From Harmothoe impar (lineage: Eukaryota; Annelida; Polychaeta; Phyllodocida; Polynoidae): a stretch of 64,000 bases of DNA. Shown here in pieces: positions 51,495 to 63,783 of the stretch. Position numbers and translations under genes: made by a program. The stretch is from NCBI GenBank assembly GCA_947462335.1, contig OX381721.1:37102488-37166487 (forward strand), read 5' to 3'. Below the pieces are notes generated by a model, which searched no databases, was not told the DNA's origin, and saw nothing but the letters and a program-made list of their open reading frames with translations. Position 1 is the first letter of the stretch, and the number at the start of each line of letters is the position of its first letter.

Positions 51495-52009
51495 GATATT
51501 GTCCCTTTACATATTGCTTAATCAGGCTCCATACTGCAGCCTCCTGGTAGCTCTATAATTAACCATGCGGCTTTATCCACTCTATAAGCCACTTTACCCC
51601 CTCCGTCTGTATTCCTATACACATACCTCAAGGTATAGGGAAGGGTCCTGGTGCTACTCATTCCTCACACTGCATGAGACTTTCCATTTAACAATACCTT
51701 ACCAGCAAATTTTGGGCGATCTTTTATTTTCATTATGTTTCCATATATCGAGTGTCTGAGAGTATATTATGAGAAATTTGGAGTCTGTTATTTCTATTCT
51801 AACCTGTGAATATGGCCTTAATAGCATGCTAAAGATATAACTGGGAGCCACAAGAAATGGTAACCTGCCAGAGGGCCATTATGAACAATCAAAACACTAA
51901 GGCTCAAGTATTTCATCCGGATTTCATAACATATGGCTTTTCTATGATAAGGGGGCCAGTTGGTTGATAAGGAAATGTTGAATGGAAGTCTATATGGGGT
52001 TTGTTTCAT
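51495..52009. other. No recognisable feature
   Basis: Nothing recognised. Confidence 0.4.
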
Positions 52010-52224
52010 AACTTAATTTTGGGTCGATTTAGGTGGTAATGTATCTTTAAGTGAATTTATTGTGGTAAAAGGAACACTTTTAGCATATTTAGTCAGTAAA
52101 TGCCACTGAAAGTCACCTATATGCCATCATGTGATAGAAACGTGGCATTTCTGGACTTGAAGCCGCTTAAAGAGTTCCTTTAAGGCACCTTAAATTTGCT
52201 TAAATATGCACTATTGTGCTGTGG
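52010..52224 (+). repeat. Degenerate CACTGCATGAA-type MITE
   Basis: Internal AAGCCGCTTAAAGAGTTCCT and TTAAATTTGCTTAAATATGC, right end GCTGTGG. Left terminus eroded. Confidence 0.5.
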
Positions 52225-52679
52225 AACAGCAACGAAATATAACACAACAAAAACCTCCTATGAAAAGATGTCCACATTTTCACGCATCCCCTTCTATGTA
52301 TTTCTCAGCACAAGTTGCTAACCATGAGTTTAAAACAGGGACTGTGATGAGTGACTCTCAAGCATCATGAAAATGCAGGAGTTTCATTTCCAAGTTTTAG
52401 GTGTTTCGCTTATTCAAATGGTAAGGGTATCATGTGAATTTGTCAATTTGTCAGCTCCTGAAATTATGTCCCACTCTAGTTACTGTATGGTTTAGGGAAA
52501 GCCTTCAGCGGGACTGTCTTCTCGTTATCTTGAAGGATTATCCGTACAGCCAGCGGAGAAATATCAATGGGAAAATCGCTACAAAATGCCAATAATGGGT
52601 TAGAGCATAAGTATGCGTTGACCCTTTTTTATCCATACCCGCTGATTCTAATTCTATATACGGATCACTCTCACCAAAT

Positions 52680-53115
52680 CGATGCAACTATTATTTGGCA
52701 GTACATGATCGGCGGCCGTACATGATCGGTGACGTACATGATCGGTGATGTACATGATCGGTGACGTACATGATCGGTGACGTACATGATTGGGAATTAT
52801 TGACTGCCCTACCCTTTCTGACCATGTTAAAATATATATATATCTTACTAAGATGTACATATGATGTGTGTCTTGACATGTAATATGTCAGAAATGTCTA
52901 GATGCAACTATTAAGATAATTCTTATTGACATTTAAAATAGGGGCCATAATTTATTGACTGCCTTAATCACCCTTTCTAACCCTAGTTAAAACATAAATC
53001 AATCATAGTAAGGTGTACATATGATGTAGGTCTAAATATGTGCAATCATAGACATGTGAAGCAGTGGGTAATGAGGGAATTCGACATGACATTCCAAGCC
53101 GATCATGTACGTCAT
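52680..53115. repeat. 16-bp GTACATGATCGGTGAC array within a duplicated segment
   Basis: Six tandem units at about 52700-52796, then TTATTGACTGCC and GGTGTACATATGATG blocks that recur at 52955-53030. One inverted GCCGATCATGTACGTCA sits at 53098-53114. The whole may be one foldback element with an array in its left arm. Confidence 0.65.
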
Positions 53116-53606
53116 GTGACCTCCCTATTATAGGCTACCTGTTGTCATATAGATATCCAAGATGGCGGCGCTACCATGTGGTCCTAACCCACTTACAACA
53201 GAGCTAGTGATTGGCCGAGTCATGTATGAGCCTATTCAGCCTAATCCAGCTCCTCTGTTTGGAGCTGTCCCCTACTGAGCTGCTCTCCATACATATGTTT
53301 AGTACTGATCTATGAGGGGCCGCACCGCTAAATAGGTCCCCGGCTAATTAATGACTGCTTAATGACTGATAGTTATTCCATACGGAAATTATACATGAAA
53401 TATGGTCCCCCGCACAGATTGAATAGAGCCGCTCGGCCGCGTCCCTCGATTCATTTCGGATGGCGGAGGCCATGATGGACGGCTGCAGGAATTCATTAGG
53501 GGTAATTTCTTAACGCCCCAGTATGAGAGTAATTTTGCAGTAGAAGGAGAAGTTGACTCAGGACTCTGGCCGACTGTACTGCTAGGAGTGGGCATTCTCT
53601 AACCCG
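53116..53606. other. No recognisable feature
   Basis: Nothing recognised. Confidence 0.4.
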
Positions 53607-53846
53607 TTAACCCTTTAAAGGTATGATGCCTTAATGCATGATACCTTGGTCATCATGATGCATAAATGCAGCCCTGACTCGCCAGGGCTGCATTCAAACA
53701 CCATGCTGACCCTATTGGGTTGATATACTTCCAAAGGGTCAGCATGATGCACCAATGCAGCACTGATAAGTTGCTCACCGGGGCTGCATTGGTGCATCAT
53801 GACGACAAATGTCATCTTTTAGTGACAGCTGTCCTTGAAGGGTTAA
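53607..53846 (+). repeat. Full-length TTAA-family MITE
   Basis: Starts TTAACCCTTTAAAGGTATGA, ends GCTGTCCTTGAAGGGTTAA; same module order as 1985-2235. Confidence 0.85.
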
Positions 53847-54298
53847 GGGCTACATAGGGCTATAATGCATTATTACCTTTATTGTTTTGATGCATGAATG
53901 TATGCTTGGTACGTAACTCGCAGTCTTACATCCAACCATCATGGCCTTCAGAAAGGGCCAATACATTCCTTAACTGAGTCGGCTGCATTCATGCCTTATG
54001 AGTTCAGTTTTAAACATTTTTATTTTAGCAGTAAACTCTATCAAACAGTTTTCAAGCTGTCCAGCGATGAGAACATGATGATACTTTACACTCACATACA
54101 TGGCTGAACTTCGACATACAATATATGAATAAGGGCTAAGCCCTATGTGGTCCTATAAGGTGGCATAGTGCATTAATACATTATGCACTTGGTTATTATC
54201 ATGCATGAACAGAGCCCTGCATTCATGTACAACACCGACCCTATCGATCGAAGCACTCCCCAACAGTTGCTCTGATGCACCACTGCAGCACTGGCGAG
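53847..54298 (+). repeat. Degenerate TTAA-family MITE fragments
   Basis: Two worn copies (53850-53945 and about 54160-54298). The second is cut at GCACTGGCGAG by the 362-bp element and resumes after it, ending CCATCCTGAAAGAGTTAA at 54717. Confidence 0.6.
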
Positions 54299-54660
54299 TA
54301 CACTGATATTCCTAGGCTCCCTATACGACCAATCTCTCAGTCACTAGTGCTTACCTAGTTAGTAATTTTTTGGCTCCCTACGCGACCAACGTAGGTAATT
54401 TATTATTGTCAGGTTGGTCAGTATTGACCAACCCACCTTAGTCTTTTTATTTCCAGGAGGAGCCACTGAGTGGTCATCACAGGTGGCCCCAGCTATTGGT
54501 ATACACATACAACACACCAATGATGAACCTAGGTTAGCCACTACTGACTGACCCCTTGGTCATTTTTGAATATAACTTTGCCATTGTGACTAACACTCAT
54601 ATGACCAACCTAGGGTTAGTCTGTACTGACTGACCCTTTCAACCATGGATTTTCAGTGTA
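54299..54660 (+). repeat. 362-bp TACACTGA element, copy 2
   Basis: Ends TACACTGATATTCC and GGATTTTCAGTGTA. Exact length twin, in opposite orientation, of 29225-29586. Inserted in a TTAA-family MITE. Confidence 0.85.
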
Positions 54661-54717
54661 ACATGCAAGGGTCTGTGCATCCTATCAACTATCGCTATGC
54701 CATCCTGAAAGAGTTAA

Positions 54718-55384
54718 CTGGCTTAGGTAAAGGAGGTTACAATATGTGGGGCAGGATAATGTAGAGAAGGAGGAGAGGCAATGAGTGGGCACATCTGTTA
54801 CCTACAAAGCAGTGGAGGCGGCTAAGGAAAAATAGTAGAGCGAATGATATCAAGGAAGTGGTAAAAATATATACCGTGAATGGTAGATTATTACAAGAGA
54901 ATAAGGAGCGAAACCAAATAGGATGATTGACAGTCAATATCATGGGACATGGGGAGTTTTGAGTTGATGTTGGATGATACATGCTTAATATAAGGGCTAA
55001 TTGAATAGTTGTTTCTCTAGGGAATCAGGACGTTTATACAATAGATGGTGATATAAGACATTCATGAATATATATGAATCCTGCAACAATAACTGGATTA
55101 CCTGCACTGAGACAAACATAAGTGTCAGCCTATGTCATCAAAAGCACTCTCATACAAGGGTCAGGCACTGCTGGACTATAATAAATGGGTCAAGGACCAC
55201 TTTAGTTAGGGTCAGACTCAGTGTCAGTGTCTAGCTCGTGAAATGATAGTCTGGCCATGCTAGTCCCTCATGCCAGAATCTGATAATACTGGACTCTTGG
55301 AGGCTTAAAGATACTCTCCCCAGAGTCCAGCATTGCGACACTCTGGCATGAGGAACCAACATAACTAGACTATCAAGCTCTCTG
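54718..55384. other. No recognisable feature
   Basis: Apart from loose CCAGCATTGCGACACTCTGG relatives of the downstream minisatellite near 55325, nothing seen. Confidence 0.4.
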
Positions 55385-55818
55385 GGTGGGTCCAGCAATG
55401 CCTGACCCTCATGTGGGAGGGTCCAGCAATGCCTGACCCTCATGTGGGGGGGTCCAGCAATGCCTGACCCTCATTTGGGTGGGTCCAGCAATGCCTGACC
55501 CTCATGTGGGTGGGTCCAGCAATGCCTGACCCTCGTGTGGGTGGGTCCAGCAATGCCTGACCCTCATGTGGGTGGGTCCAGCAATGCCTGACCCTCATGT
55601 GGGGGGGTCCAGCAATGCCTGACCTTCATGTGGGGGGGGGGGGATCCAGCAATGCCTGACCCTCATGTGGGGAAGTCCAGCAATGCCTGACCCTCGTGTG
55701 GGGGGTCCAGCAATGCCTGACCCTCATGTGGATGGGTCCAGCAATGCCTGACCCTCGTGTGGGTGGGTCCAGCAATGCCTGACCCTCATGTGGGGGTGTC
55801 CAGCAATGCCTGACCCTC
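55385..55818. repeat. 31-bp minisatellite, about 14 copies
   Basis: Unit GGGTCCAGCAATGCCTGACC followed by CTCATGTGGGT. Length changes are confined to the G run. Minus-strand open frames across it are repeat artefacts. Confidence 0.93.
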
Positions 55819-55907
55819 ACTAAGATGCCTGGTCCTTGTAGAAGAGTCTTTTTGGTGACATAGCCAGCGTCTAGCTGACTCTCACATTTTTCTGCGTGTG
55901 CCTATTG

Positions 55908-56123
55908 GGTAGACTGACCTAAAGGTAACCACGTACCATGAGATATCCACCTTAATTTTGTTATTATAAATGCATGGTATTGTGAATTTTAGTCCTTTTC
56001 TGGAAAGGGTAACACTGAAAGTATACTGTGATAATACACAAAAACAGGGCTTATCATACATGAATAACTACAAAATTAAGGTGGACATCTCATGGTACGT
56101 GGTTACCTTTAGGTCAGTCTACC
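55908..56123. repeat. Foldback element with arms of about 57 bp
   Basis: GGGTAGACTGACCTAAAGGT AACCACGTACC at the left mirrors GGTACGTGGTTACCTTTAGG TCAGTCTACCC at the right, and the arms continue inward through CCACCTTAATTTTG / CAAAATTAAGGTGG. The loop is about 100 bp. Confidence 0.88.
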
Positions 56124-56179
56124 CTAACCACTATCCTCAGTTCAGGGACATGAGCTCACTAAGGCCTTCGATGACTAAA

Positions 56180-56333
56180 TATGCTTCCCTCTGCCCTCAT
56201 TATGCATGAATGTAGCCTTTTTGAATTACTTACCAGGGCTACTCCCACGCTTCATCAAAGCATTCAGGAGTGTAGCGACCCTGTGGCGATGGTGTGATGC
56301 ATGAATCGACTATGTGGCTCAGAAAGGGTTAAC
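56180..56333 (+). repeat. Partial TTAA-family MITE
   Basis: CATTATGCATGAATGTAGCC and GATGGTGTGATGCATGAATC survive, ending CAGAAAGGGTTAAC. Confidence 0.55.
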
Positions 56334-56348
56334 ATCGGACAGGAGAGT

Positions 56349-56597
56349 GTACAGAGAAACGAAACAGAGTTGAAAGGGAGTCAGATTTCCTCCAGAATGA
56401 CTCCCCTCTCTAGGGGAGCCCAGCTTCTTATATGACTACCTTAGGCTAGTCAGGGAACTACGAGCCTCCCCAAGGTGACTCCTAGGTCAGCCAGTGAGTC
56501 ACCTAGGCTCCCTAGGGCAGTCTGGATTCCCTAAGAGAAGGGAGTCATTCTGGGGGCAACCTGGACTCCCTTTTGATGCTGTTTCTTTTTTCTGTGT
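56349..56597. repeat. ACACAGAGAAAAG/GGGAGTC-type MITE, copy 4
   Basis: Ends ACAGAGAAACGAAACAG and CTGTTTCTTTTTTCTGTGT; internal CCCTCTCTAGGGGAGCCC and GGGAGTCATTCTGG modules. Confidence 0.78.
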
Positions 56598-56739
56598 GGC
56601 TGCTATGATAGCCAGCATGGTAGTCTGCAGCAATAAGGAAGACAGCGTTGGAGCGACACATCAGACTGCCGGCGGTGTCCAATGGACCCATTACTCGTGT
56701 GATATGATCTTTAATGCCAACCAGAAATCCATGCCACAT

Positions 56740-57125
56740 AAAACCTGCCACAGAAGCTATTATCAAGCTTTACACCATGCACCCTGCAAGTCCAGGGTCC
56801 TGTCACACAACCTATTATCAAGTTTTATTCCCCATGCCAGGTTCCAGGGTCCTGTCACACAAGCTATTATCAAGTTTTATTCCCCATGCCAGGTTCCAGG
56901 GTCCTGTCACACAAGCTATTATCAAGTTTTATTCTCCATGCCAGGTTCCAGGGTCCTGTCACACAAGCTATTATCAAGCTTTCAGGTTTTTCATTATATG
57001 ACTACATGTCCAGAGTCACATTAGTTATCTTACATCAAGCTATATTCTCTGTTCCTACATGTCCAGGGTCCTGTCACACAAGCTACTATTAAGCTTAACA
57101 CCATGAACCATGCAAGTCCAGGGTC
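56740..57125. repeat. 52-bp tandem repeat, about 5 copies
   Basis: Unit contains CCAGGGTCCTGTCACACAAG and CTATTATCAAGTTTTATTCC. Starts are 52 bp apart at 56791, 56843, 56895 and 56947; two outlying units follow near 57062 and 57118. Confidence 0.88.
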
Positions 57126-57431
57126 CTGCACATAGATAGTAGCACTGTCTGGTTAGCAGTGTACAAACTGCTTAGTCCACCATCATCATTATACTTTAGA
57201 TGGTGCCGCATGTCGATGACCAAATACATGGTGCAGTAGGGCCATCTAGGGTTGAAAGATGATAGGCATCTACGGTAAAATCTTGTGTATGAGCCTAACA
57301 TGCTTATAAGCCACACCCTGACCTTGGAGCACTAGGTCGCTCTAACGGTAGCTCTGTCATACCTTGTGCTATATACAGTCATCTACTCCTAGCATAAGGG
57401 TGCCACTCAGTTTAAGCCTGTGGCCCAAAGC
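57126..57431. other. No recognisable feature
   Basis: Nothing recognised. Confidence 0.4.
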
Positions 57432-57793
57432 TCACCCCATTAGCACAATATATTATGCTTGAAGAATACGATTTCAGGGGATATCTTCTTCTTCATGCAA
57501 AGACAGGGACTCCCCTGGTCCCCCAGATAGATAGCCAACCCTATGCCTCTCCCTAGCTGTAATCAGAAGGAACTAAGCTAACCCTAACCCCTACCCTAAC
57601 CATTGGGCAGGTATCCAGTGAAGTTGGTTTCCTAATAAAGCATCCCCTGGGGGACTGGGGGATGATCAAGCATGATGGTTTCTTACAAAGCATCCCCTGG
57701 GGATACAGGGGAGTCCCTGTTTATGGTTGAAGGATAAGATATGGCCAAAAATCTTATGCTTGAAGAAAAATATATTGTGCTAATATGATGCAC
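57432..57793. repeat. TTAGCACAATAT MITE, copy 2
   Basis: Ends 57440-57783, 344 bp, the same as the copy at 30963-31306 and highly similar throughout. Both copies are also preceded by CACCCCA and followed by TATG(A/G)TGCAC, so the true element may be a few bases longer at each side. Confidence 0.85.
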
Positions 57794-57892
57794 CCAGGTC
57801 CCATACACCAAGGATGGTCAGGCTCTGTTGTATAAACCACTGTTAAGTGTGGCTGTGTGGTATTTTAAAACCTCACATATAATCCTAACTAG

Positions 57893-58101
57893 CACTGCAT
57901 GAATATTGGTATTTAATCAAACCTTTTATTGCTTAAAGTCACTATTTAGGAAGCTTTAAGTTCACTAAATTCCATCTTATGTCCTGTACAAGTCATTATG
58001 ACATTTATGCAGCTTTAAGGGGCATTGGCTGGAACTGAATATGTTTAAAGTGTGTTTTTCAGTAGCCCGAGTTTCGCTTAAATGACAACATTCATGCAAT
58101 G
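57893..58101 (+). repeat. CACTGCATGAA-type MITE, 209 bp, TAG target duplication
   Basis: Starts CACTGCATGAATATTGGTAT, ends TTCATGCAATG. Flanked by TAG on both sides (57890-57892, 58102-58104). CACTG ends plus a 3-bp duplication resemble EnSpm/CACTA-type elements; tentative. Confidence 0.85.
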
Positions 58102-58320
58102 TAGGTCTCTTAATTGGTCTCTTTGGGTCTAACTAGCATATACGCTGCACCTAGACTTGAGGCCCATCCTATAAGTCACAATGATGATCTGATTATGATG
58201 AATTTAGTACTATCCAATAGTAGCTAAAGCTAGCATATAAGCCGAATCCCTGGGCCGATCCTATTAGATGCACAGACAATCTGACTTGTGAGTAGCCGCG
58301 GCTTATATGTGATGTTTTAC

Positions 58321-58529
58321 CACTGCATGAATCTTGTCATTGAAGCAAAATTGGACTGCTTGAAGTCACACTTTAAGCATATCTAATTCCAGTCAATGCC
58401 CCTTAAAGCTGCTTAAATGTCATTATGACTTTAACAGGATATCTACATGGAATTTAGTGAACTTAAAGCTGCTTAAATAGTGACTTTAAGCCATAAGAGG
58501 TTTGCTCAAACGCCAATGTTCATGCAGTG
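58321..58529 (+). repeat. CACTGCATGAA-type MITE, 209 bp, TAC target duplication
   Basis: Starts CACTGCATGAATCTTGTCAT, ends CAATGTTCATGCAGTG; flanked by TAC at 58318-58320 and 58530-58532. Same length as the copy 220 bp upstream but clearly diverged from it, so not a tandem duplication. Confidence 0.87.
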
Positions 58530-61500
58530 TACGGTATGAACCATCGTGGTATCAGTCTGCAACATGCCCCAGGGTGAGTATTGGGCCTATCACAGTTCTG
58601 TACCATAAACCAAGCACTGTGGGAGTGTTTGGTATCAGTTCTCAGCCACTGAGCTGCTCCGTGAGCCGCTCCCCCAGGTCTCCTCAGCAGGCACTGGACC
58701 TGCTCCCTGTAACATGGTGCTGGTGGGGCAGTGACTATTTGTTTGTATGGCAGTGATCCAGCAATGGGGACTGGCCATGAACAGCAATGTTGTTTGGCTA
58801 CCCTGATCTAACTAACAACATTATGTGCAGGTTAGCACACAAAAGACAATGCATGTTTTGTTTGATGAAAATCAGGTCTTGTGAGTTCATTGGCATAGAA
58901 TTGGACAACTCAGCCATTTCTTGGCAGTCCAATTTTATTTCATAATATATATATATATTTGGTATGGGCTATTTCCTGAAAAATGTATATGATAATATGT
59001 CTTGAGTAACCTGGGTTGCATGTTCAAACCAGTATTTGACAACGGGGAGAGGAGTTTTTGCAATAACTTCTTTTTTTTATCAGATGGTGCAGAATCAGAG
59101 TTAGAACCATAAAACATGAGCACTGTGACTGCCTGCTCTCTTGTCTCAGCTACTGAGTTGTTCTACGAGTGGCTCCCATTGGTCTCTTTTGGTGTACTCA
59201 CTGGCCAATAAATCTGCTCCAAGTCGTTTGGGGTCATTGGCCGCCCGGTGGATGCCTGTCTGACAGTCTGGTAAGTCATAACTTAGCATGAACGGAAACA
59301 GACACCAATCGCTGAACACTACGTCACCTCAATGGAGAAAGGTAGTAACTGCTTTGTCTTGATCATGTGACCATAGATACTATTTAACATGATTTTGTAA
59401 TATGAAATTTTGCTAGATATGATCTAGGGTTATGAAACCACTTTTTAGGTGAAGTTGAAATGCCATGGCCTCAATATTTCACTCCAAATACACCGATGTT
59501 TCTGAAAATGGAAATATCTGATAAAAAGACGTTTTCATTTAATCAAATAATTATTATTATTATTTAATTTAGTCTAATAGCATGGGAAAGTTGGCAGGTC
59601 CGATTTTTATTTTATCTTTCTTTTAAACATGAATGTACACACACAGAAAAGTGAGAGTCATTGTCGCTAAAACTACCCTCACCTGAGGGTCAGGCACCCT
59701 TTTCTGAGGGTGTACTCTAGAATTTACCAGAAAAAAAGTAGAAATATGGACATTTCTTCGAAATTGCAGAAGAAGAAAAGTAGGGTCAGCCCTGTTTGAA
59801 TAGGCTCGGTTGGGAGTCCTGAAACAAACCTCTTTTTTTTGGCTGAAGGGCACTGCACTGCTGTCCCAGCTGGAGGATTGTATACCAAATGTCTAGATTT
59901 CCAGCTATTAAGTCAGATGTTGATCAGAAAATCTGATAATTCTGATGATTTATGATAATATGGCTTGAAATATATCCTGGAGCATAATGTAAATAAGATG
60001 CACAACCAGAGTCAAATAGGGTGAATATAGATTGGGATCAGACCCTGAGATTGAGATAAGGTTGGAGGTATACCAAATATATGTGTGCCAGTTACTTGTT
60101 AATTTGAAACTTATGATAAAATAAAGTATTTTACCACTTAAACACACACAAACCTTGCTAATTCACTGTATACTAGAATGGTATGCGTCTAAATACTTAA
60201 ACTCATTAGGCTACTGATACACTACTAACCCCTGGGTGTTGACAATTTCACTTGTATGAATATTTCACGTATCTGCCATTAATCTAATGCTGAGATTATT
60301 AAGCAAAGGCTATCCATCACTTTATGGCAGATCCCGACAGAGTGAATGCTTCATAATTGATACACAGTGTTTAGATTCTGATACCCCCAGGGGATTTTTC
60401 CTGTAAATCTCCAAAGTACCCAAGATTGCTCAGCTGTTCTAAGCTGAGCTGTAGCAATTGAATCAGAGGAAATTAAATCCCCTGAAATTTAATCCTCTTA
60501 CTTTGTTTGTGTGTCCAAATTGAAATAGGTCACACTGATTAAGTTCTCTTGATGATCAGCGCAATGTAGTATGTCACTCTGACAAAATGGCTCATAAAGA
60601 GTGAGATTGGAAATATCAGTTCATTAAGGAATGTGATAAAAATAAGACTCCTTATAGCAATAGTTTGATTGTATTATTACACTAGATTATTCAGTATATA
60701 TCCTAGGAGTAACTGAGTGTATGTCAAAATAACTATGGCAAACTACCCCTAGTCACTTTCCGATTGTTGTTATTACATAAGTCAGACAGGGTATCTGACT
60801 TAACCTTCACTTATGTAAAAATAACCAAGATGCGAACTGCTTTGTCTTAGCCCTACACTGTGGGTAAAATGCTATTCAACAGTCGGCCATGAACTTAAAA
60901 AAACACCAACAATTCAATAATTTTAGTAAGTTCTATCTTTGGAAACAGGGAGGGTAGCCTGTTTTGTGGGACTTCTTCTAGCTTAGACAATAGACCTGAT
61001 ATAGGGCTTGATACAATTGTTGTTAGTCTGAACTGATGACGTAAATATAGTGACGTGAGACCTTAAAGATGACCGCGTTGACCTTCCTCTGACAGTCTGA
61101 CTTCCTGTCACGCGTCTTGGAGCTGAATGCGACATGACACTTGGCACTAATCACTAGGAGGGTGTCACATAGAGCAGAGTTACACCGGGCAGGGAGCGCA
61201 GCTATGGGGAGGGGACAGTAAATATGTTGTCTCCTCAGAGATGAGAGGAATAGAGGAGTTAGTCCTTAATGATCCTAAGGTGTGATAACTTTAGATCTTG
61301 TCCATTGCTGTCCATCTACCCAATAATGTGTGAGTCTTACTACTAAAAGAGATTTTTTCCCACCTAACATATTCTCAGTCCCCAAGAAATCCATATACAC
61401 CATAATCTTAAAAACATCCTTGCTCTATGTAGATATATGTTAATAATTATTTGACAGTTTATGAAACAACCTTTTGTGAAGCTGAACCCAAGAAGCAAAA

Positions 61501-62189
61501 CATCATCACCAATAAGCTGGGGGAGGGGCAATGCTGATACTATTTTGAATCCACACTGACTGAATACTGACTATATACTTAATCGATACAGAATCCATAT
61601 TAATTTTGTACTGAATTCATACTAAAACTATATGGAATCTATAGATGGTATGCATATGGAATCTATACTGAAACAATATGGAATAATTCTGTAATCACAC
61701 CAAAATCATACTGAATTCTTACTGAATAGATCCCTAATGATGCTACAAGTACAATGTTCAAAGCGACAGTTTTGGAAGACAAATGCTGTGTTAAGTCCCC
61801 ATAGTGTAACATATCAAGTTGACCTGCTAGCCTCAATTTTAGCAAGGGTAGGTGGAATACAGTTTCTGACATCTGCTTAATACCTGATAGAATAACAAAT
61901 GCAAAAGTGATCTACCATACAACTGAATTTGAATCCTACACCAAAAGTGAAAATGTACTAGTTAGTCACTGGACCATCATAAAATTGTTGACTCGGTAGA
62001 GTGACAACCCTGGTTAGATTCACTGAGAAAGGTAATACACAGCTGATGAGTGGAAGCATGCCACTACCTAGTGAAAAGTGTGCAGCAGGTAGAGCAAGTA
62101 GTGGTGGAGGAAGGGGTGGGGGTAGTTGGCACTTAGTCCCTGCCTCAGGGAGGTCCTCTGATGTCCAGTCCACAACATCACCCTGCCTT
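58530..62189. other. Repeat-poor stretch, no gene recognised
   Basis: 3.7 kb with few of the families seen elsewhere. Only a TA microsatellite near 58942 and a loose ATACTGAATTCATACT-type degenerate tandem at about 61546-61735 stand out. No open frame has a domain signature; introns, non-coding RNA or unique intergenic DNA are all possible. Confidence 0.45.
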
Positions 62190-62422
62190 AACTCTAAGGG
62201 CCACATAGTACTTTATGCATTAAGCACTCTATTGGCATGATGCATGGATGCATCCCTGGTGAGTAACTCACCAGTACACATGCATCATGCTGACCCCATG
62301 GGTTTGATACACTCCCTGACAGGACAGTGATCATTATTCAAAAGTGCAGTGTATACTTGCTGGCACTGTATTTAAGCCTAGTGAAGGCAACTATCATCCT
62401 TTAGGGTTCTGAAAGAGTTAAT
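62190..62422 (+). repeat. TTAA-family MITE, diverged
   Basis: TTAACTCTAAGGGCC left end, GGCATGATGCATGGATGCAT and CACATGCATCATGCTGACCC inside, right end CTGAAAGAGTTAA. Confidence 0.65.
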
Positions 62423-63362
62423 GCTATTGACTCACAGCAGGGGGTACCCTCCTCACCCCGTAGTACAGAAGTGGACCCTCTTAGGCTGACCTGTAGTCTG
62501 GTTAAGTGGACTGGCTGTTCTACTAAGTGGCTGTCTAGTCTTTCCAAGGATTATTTAGTGTCCCTCTAATCCAGCTAAGTAGACATTTATTCATAGTCGT
62601 TTTTGTGGATGTATTGTTTTTGGTCAAAGGACCTCTAACCTTCCAACACACTGAGTCAATATGTTAATTGCTACAAAATAATTTATTGCACTAAGCTTCC
62701 AAGACAAAAGTATGTGTAAATGCAGTCCTGGTGAGTTACTCATGAATTGCTGACCAAGGTTGGATTCATATCATGACAAAACATTAGATTGACTTTCTCC
62801 AAAATGTACCGTGAAACGTCGCATATATATAAGTTGCGGCTAGACCGTGAATCAGATCAGCGATGCGAATTATAGCATCGTCCCAGGGTCAGGGTGGGGC
62901 TACAGTTTTTGCTACTATGGTACAGTACTAAAATCCACCATAATATGATCTTTGATGAGACTTATAGGATCGGCCCAAAGTAGGGGTGCGGCTTATACTT
63001 GAATAGGCTTATACATTATACATCATTGTTTTAGTTTAAGAAGATGCCTCTAAAGGGAATTGTGTGCTGCTGCCTGAATGCCCACATGTTCTACTGCATG
63101 TCTCAATGTCTTACCATTGTCATTCCCCATAAGTCAACTAAATTCCTAAATGCATTTAAACTTAATTCTTAACTTCACTTAAGACAGGATATAAAGATAG
63201 CTGCACTATATGCCAAAAATGTTTCCTATCATAGTTCTTTTTTTCAAATAGCATTGTATCTAGTTTTCTATGCACAAAGTCAATTGTGCAGTGGTGAATA
63301 GAACAGCAAGATTATGATGGCAGAAGCTCTGTTAGCTCAATGTAAGGACACATATATGCAAC
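62423..63362. other. No recognisable feature
   Basis: Nothing recognised. Confidence 0.4.
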
Positions 63363-63783
63363 TTAACTCTTTAAGTGATGTAGCTAGCCTTTAGTCATCA
63401 GGATGTATGAATACAGCCCTACTGATTAACTTACTAGTGCTGCGTTTAAGCATCAATCTGACTTAAGTAGTTGATACACTCCAACATATGATACATGACG
63501 CATGAATGCAGCTCTTACATAAATGCACTTTTGGCCAGCTACTGACAAGGGCTATCTGAGTTGAGTTAAGTTGAAATTCTTTTATTCAGACTCTTATTCA
63601 GATAAGGCAGGCCCAGGGCCGGTTTTCTACATAGAGTATTATTATGTCAGTTGTATGTATTGATATAGTAAACTAGGAATAATGTTTCTCTTTAAGGGAG
63701 TATTTAGGTGATATCTGCGGTGTATCATGCATCTTCATGTAAGACACATAGTAAAGCACTATGCTGCCCTTAAAGGGTTAACA
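63363..63783 (+). repeat. TTAA-family MITE, enlarged or interrupted
   Basis: Left end TTAACTCTTTAAGTGATG, right end CTGCCCTTAAAGGGTTAA, 420 bp instead of about 250. The extra sequence (about 63550-63710) has no recognised ends. Confidence 0.6.

Noticed and set aside
55385..57125. Possible CRISPR-like array
   Set aside because: Units are contiguous 31-bp or 52-bp tandem repeats without unique spacers, in a eukaryotic setting.
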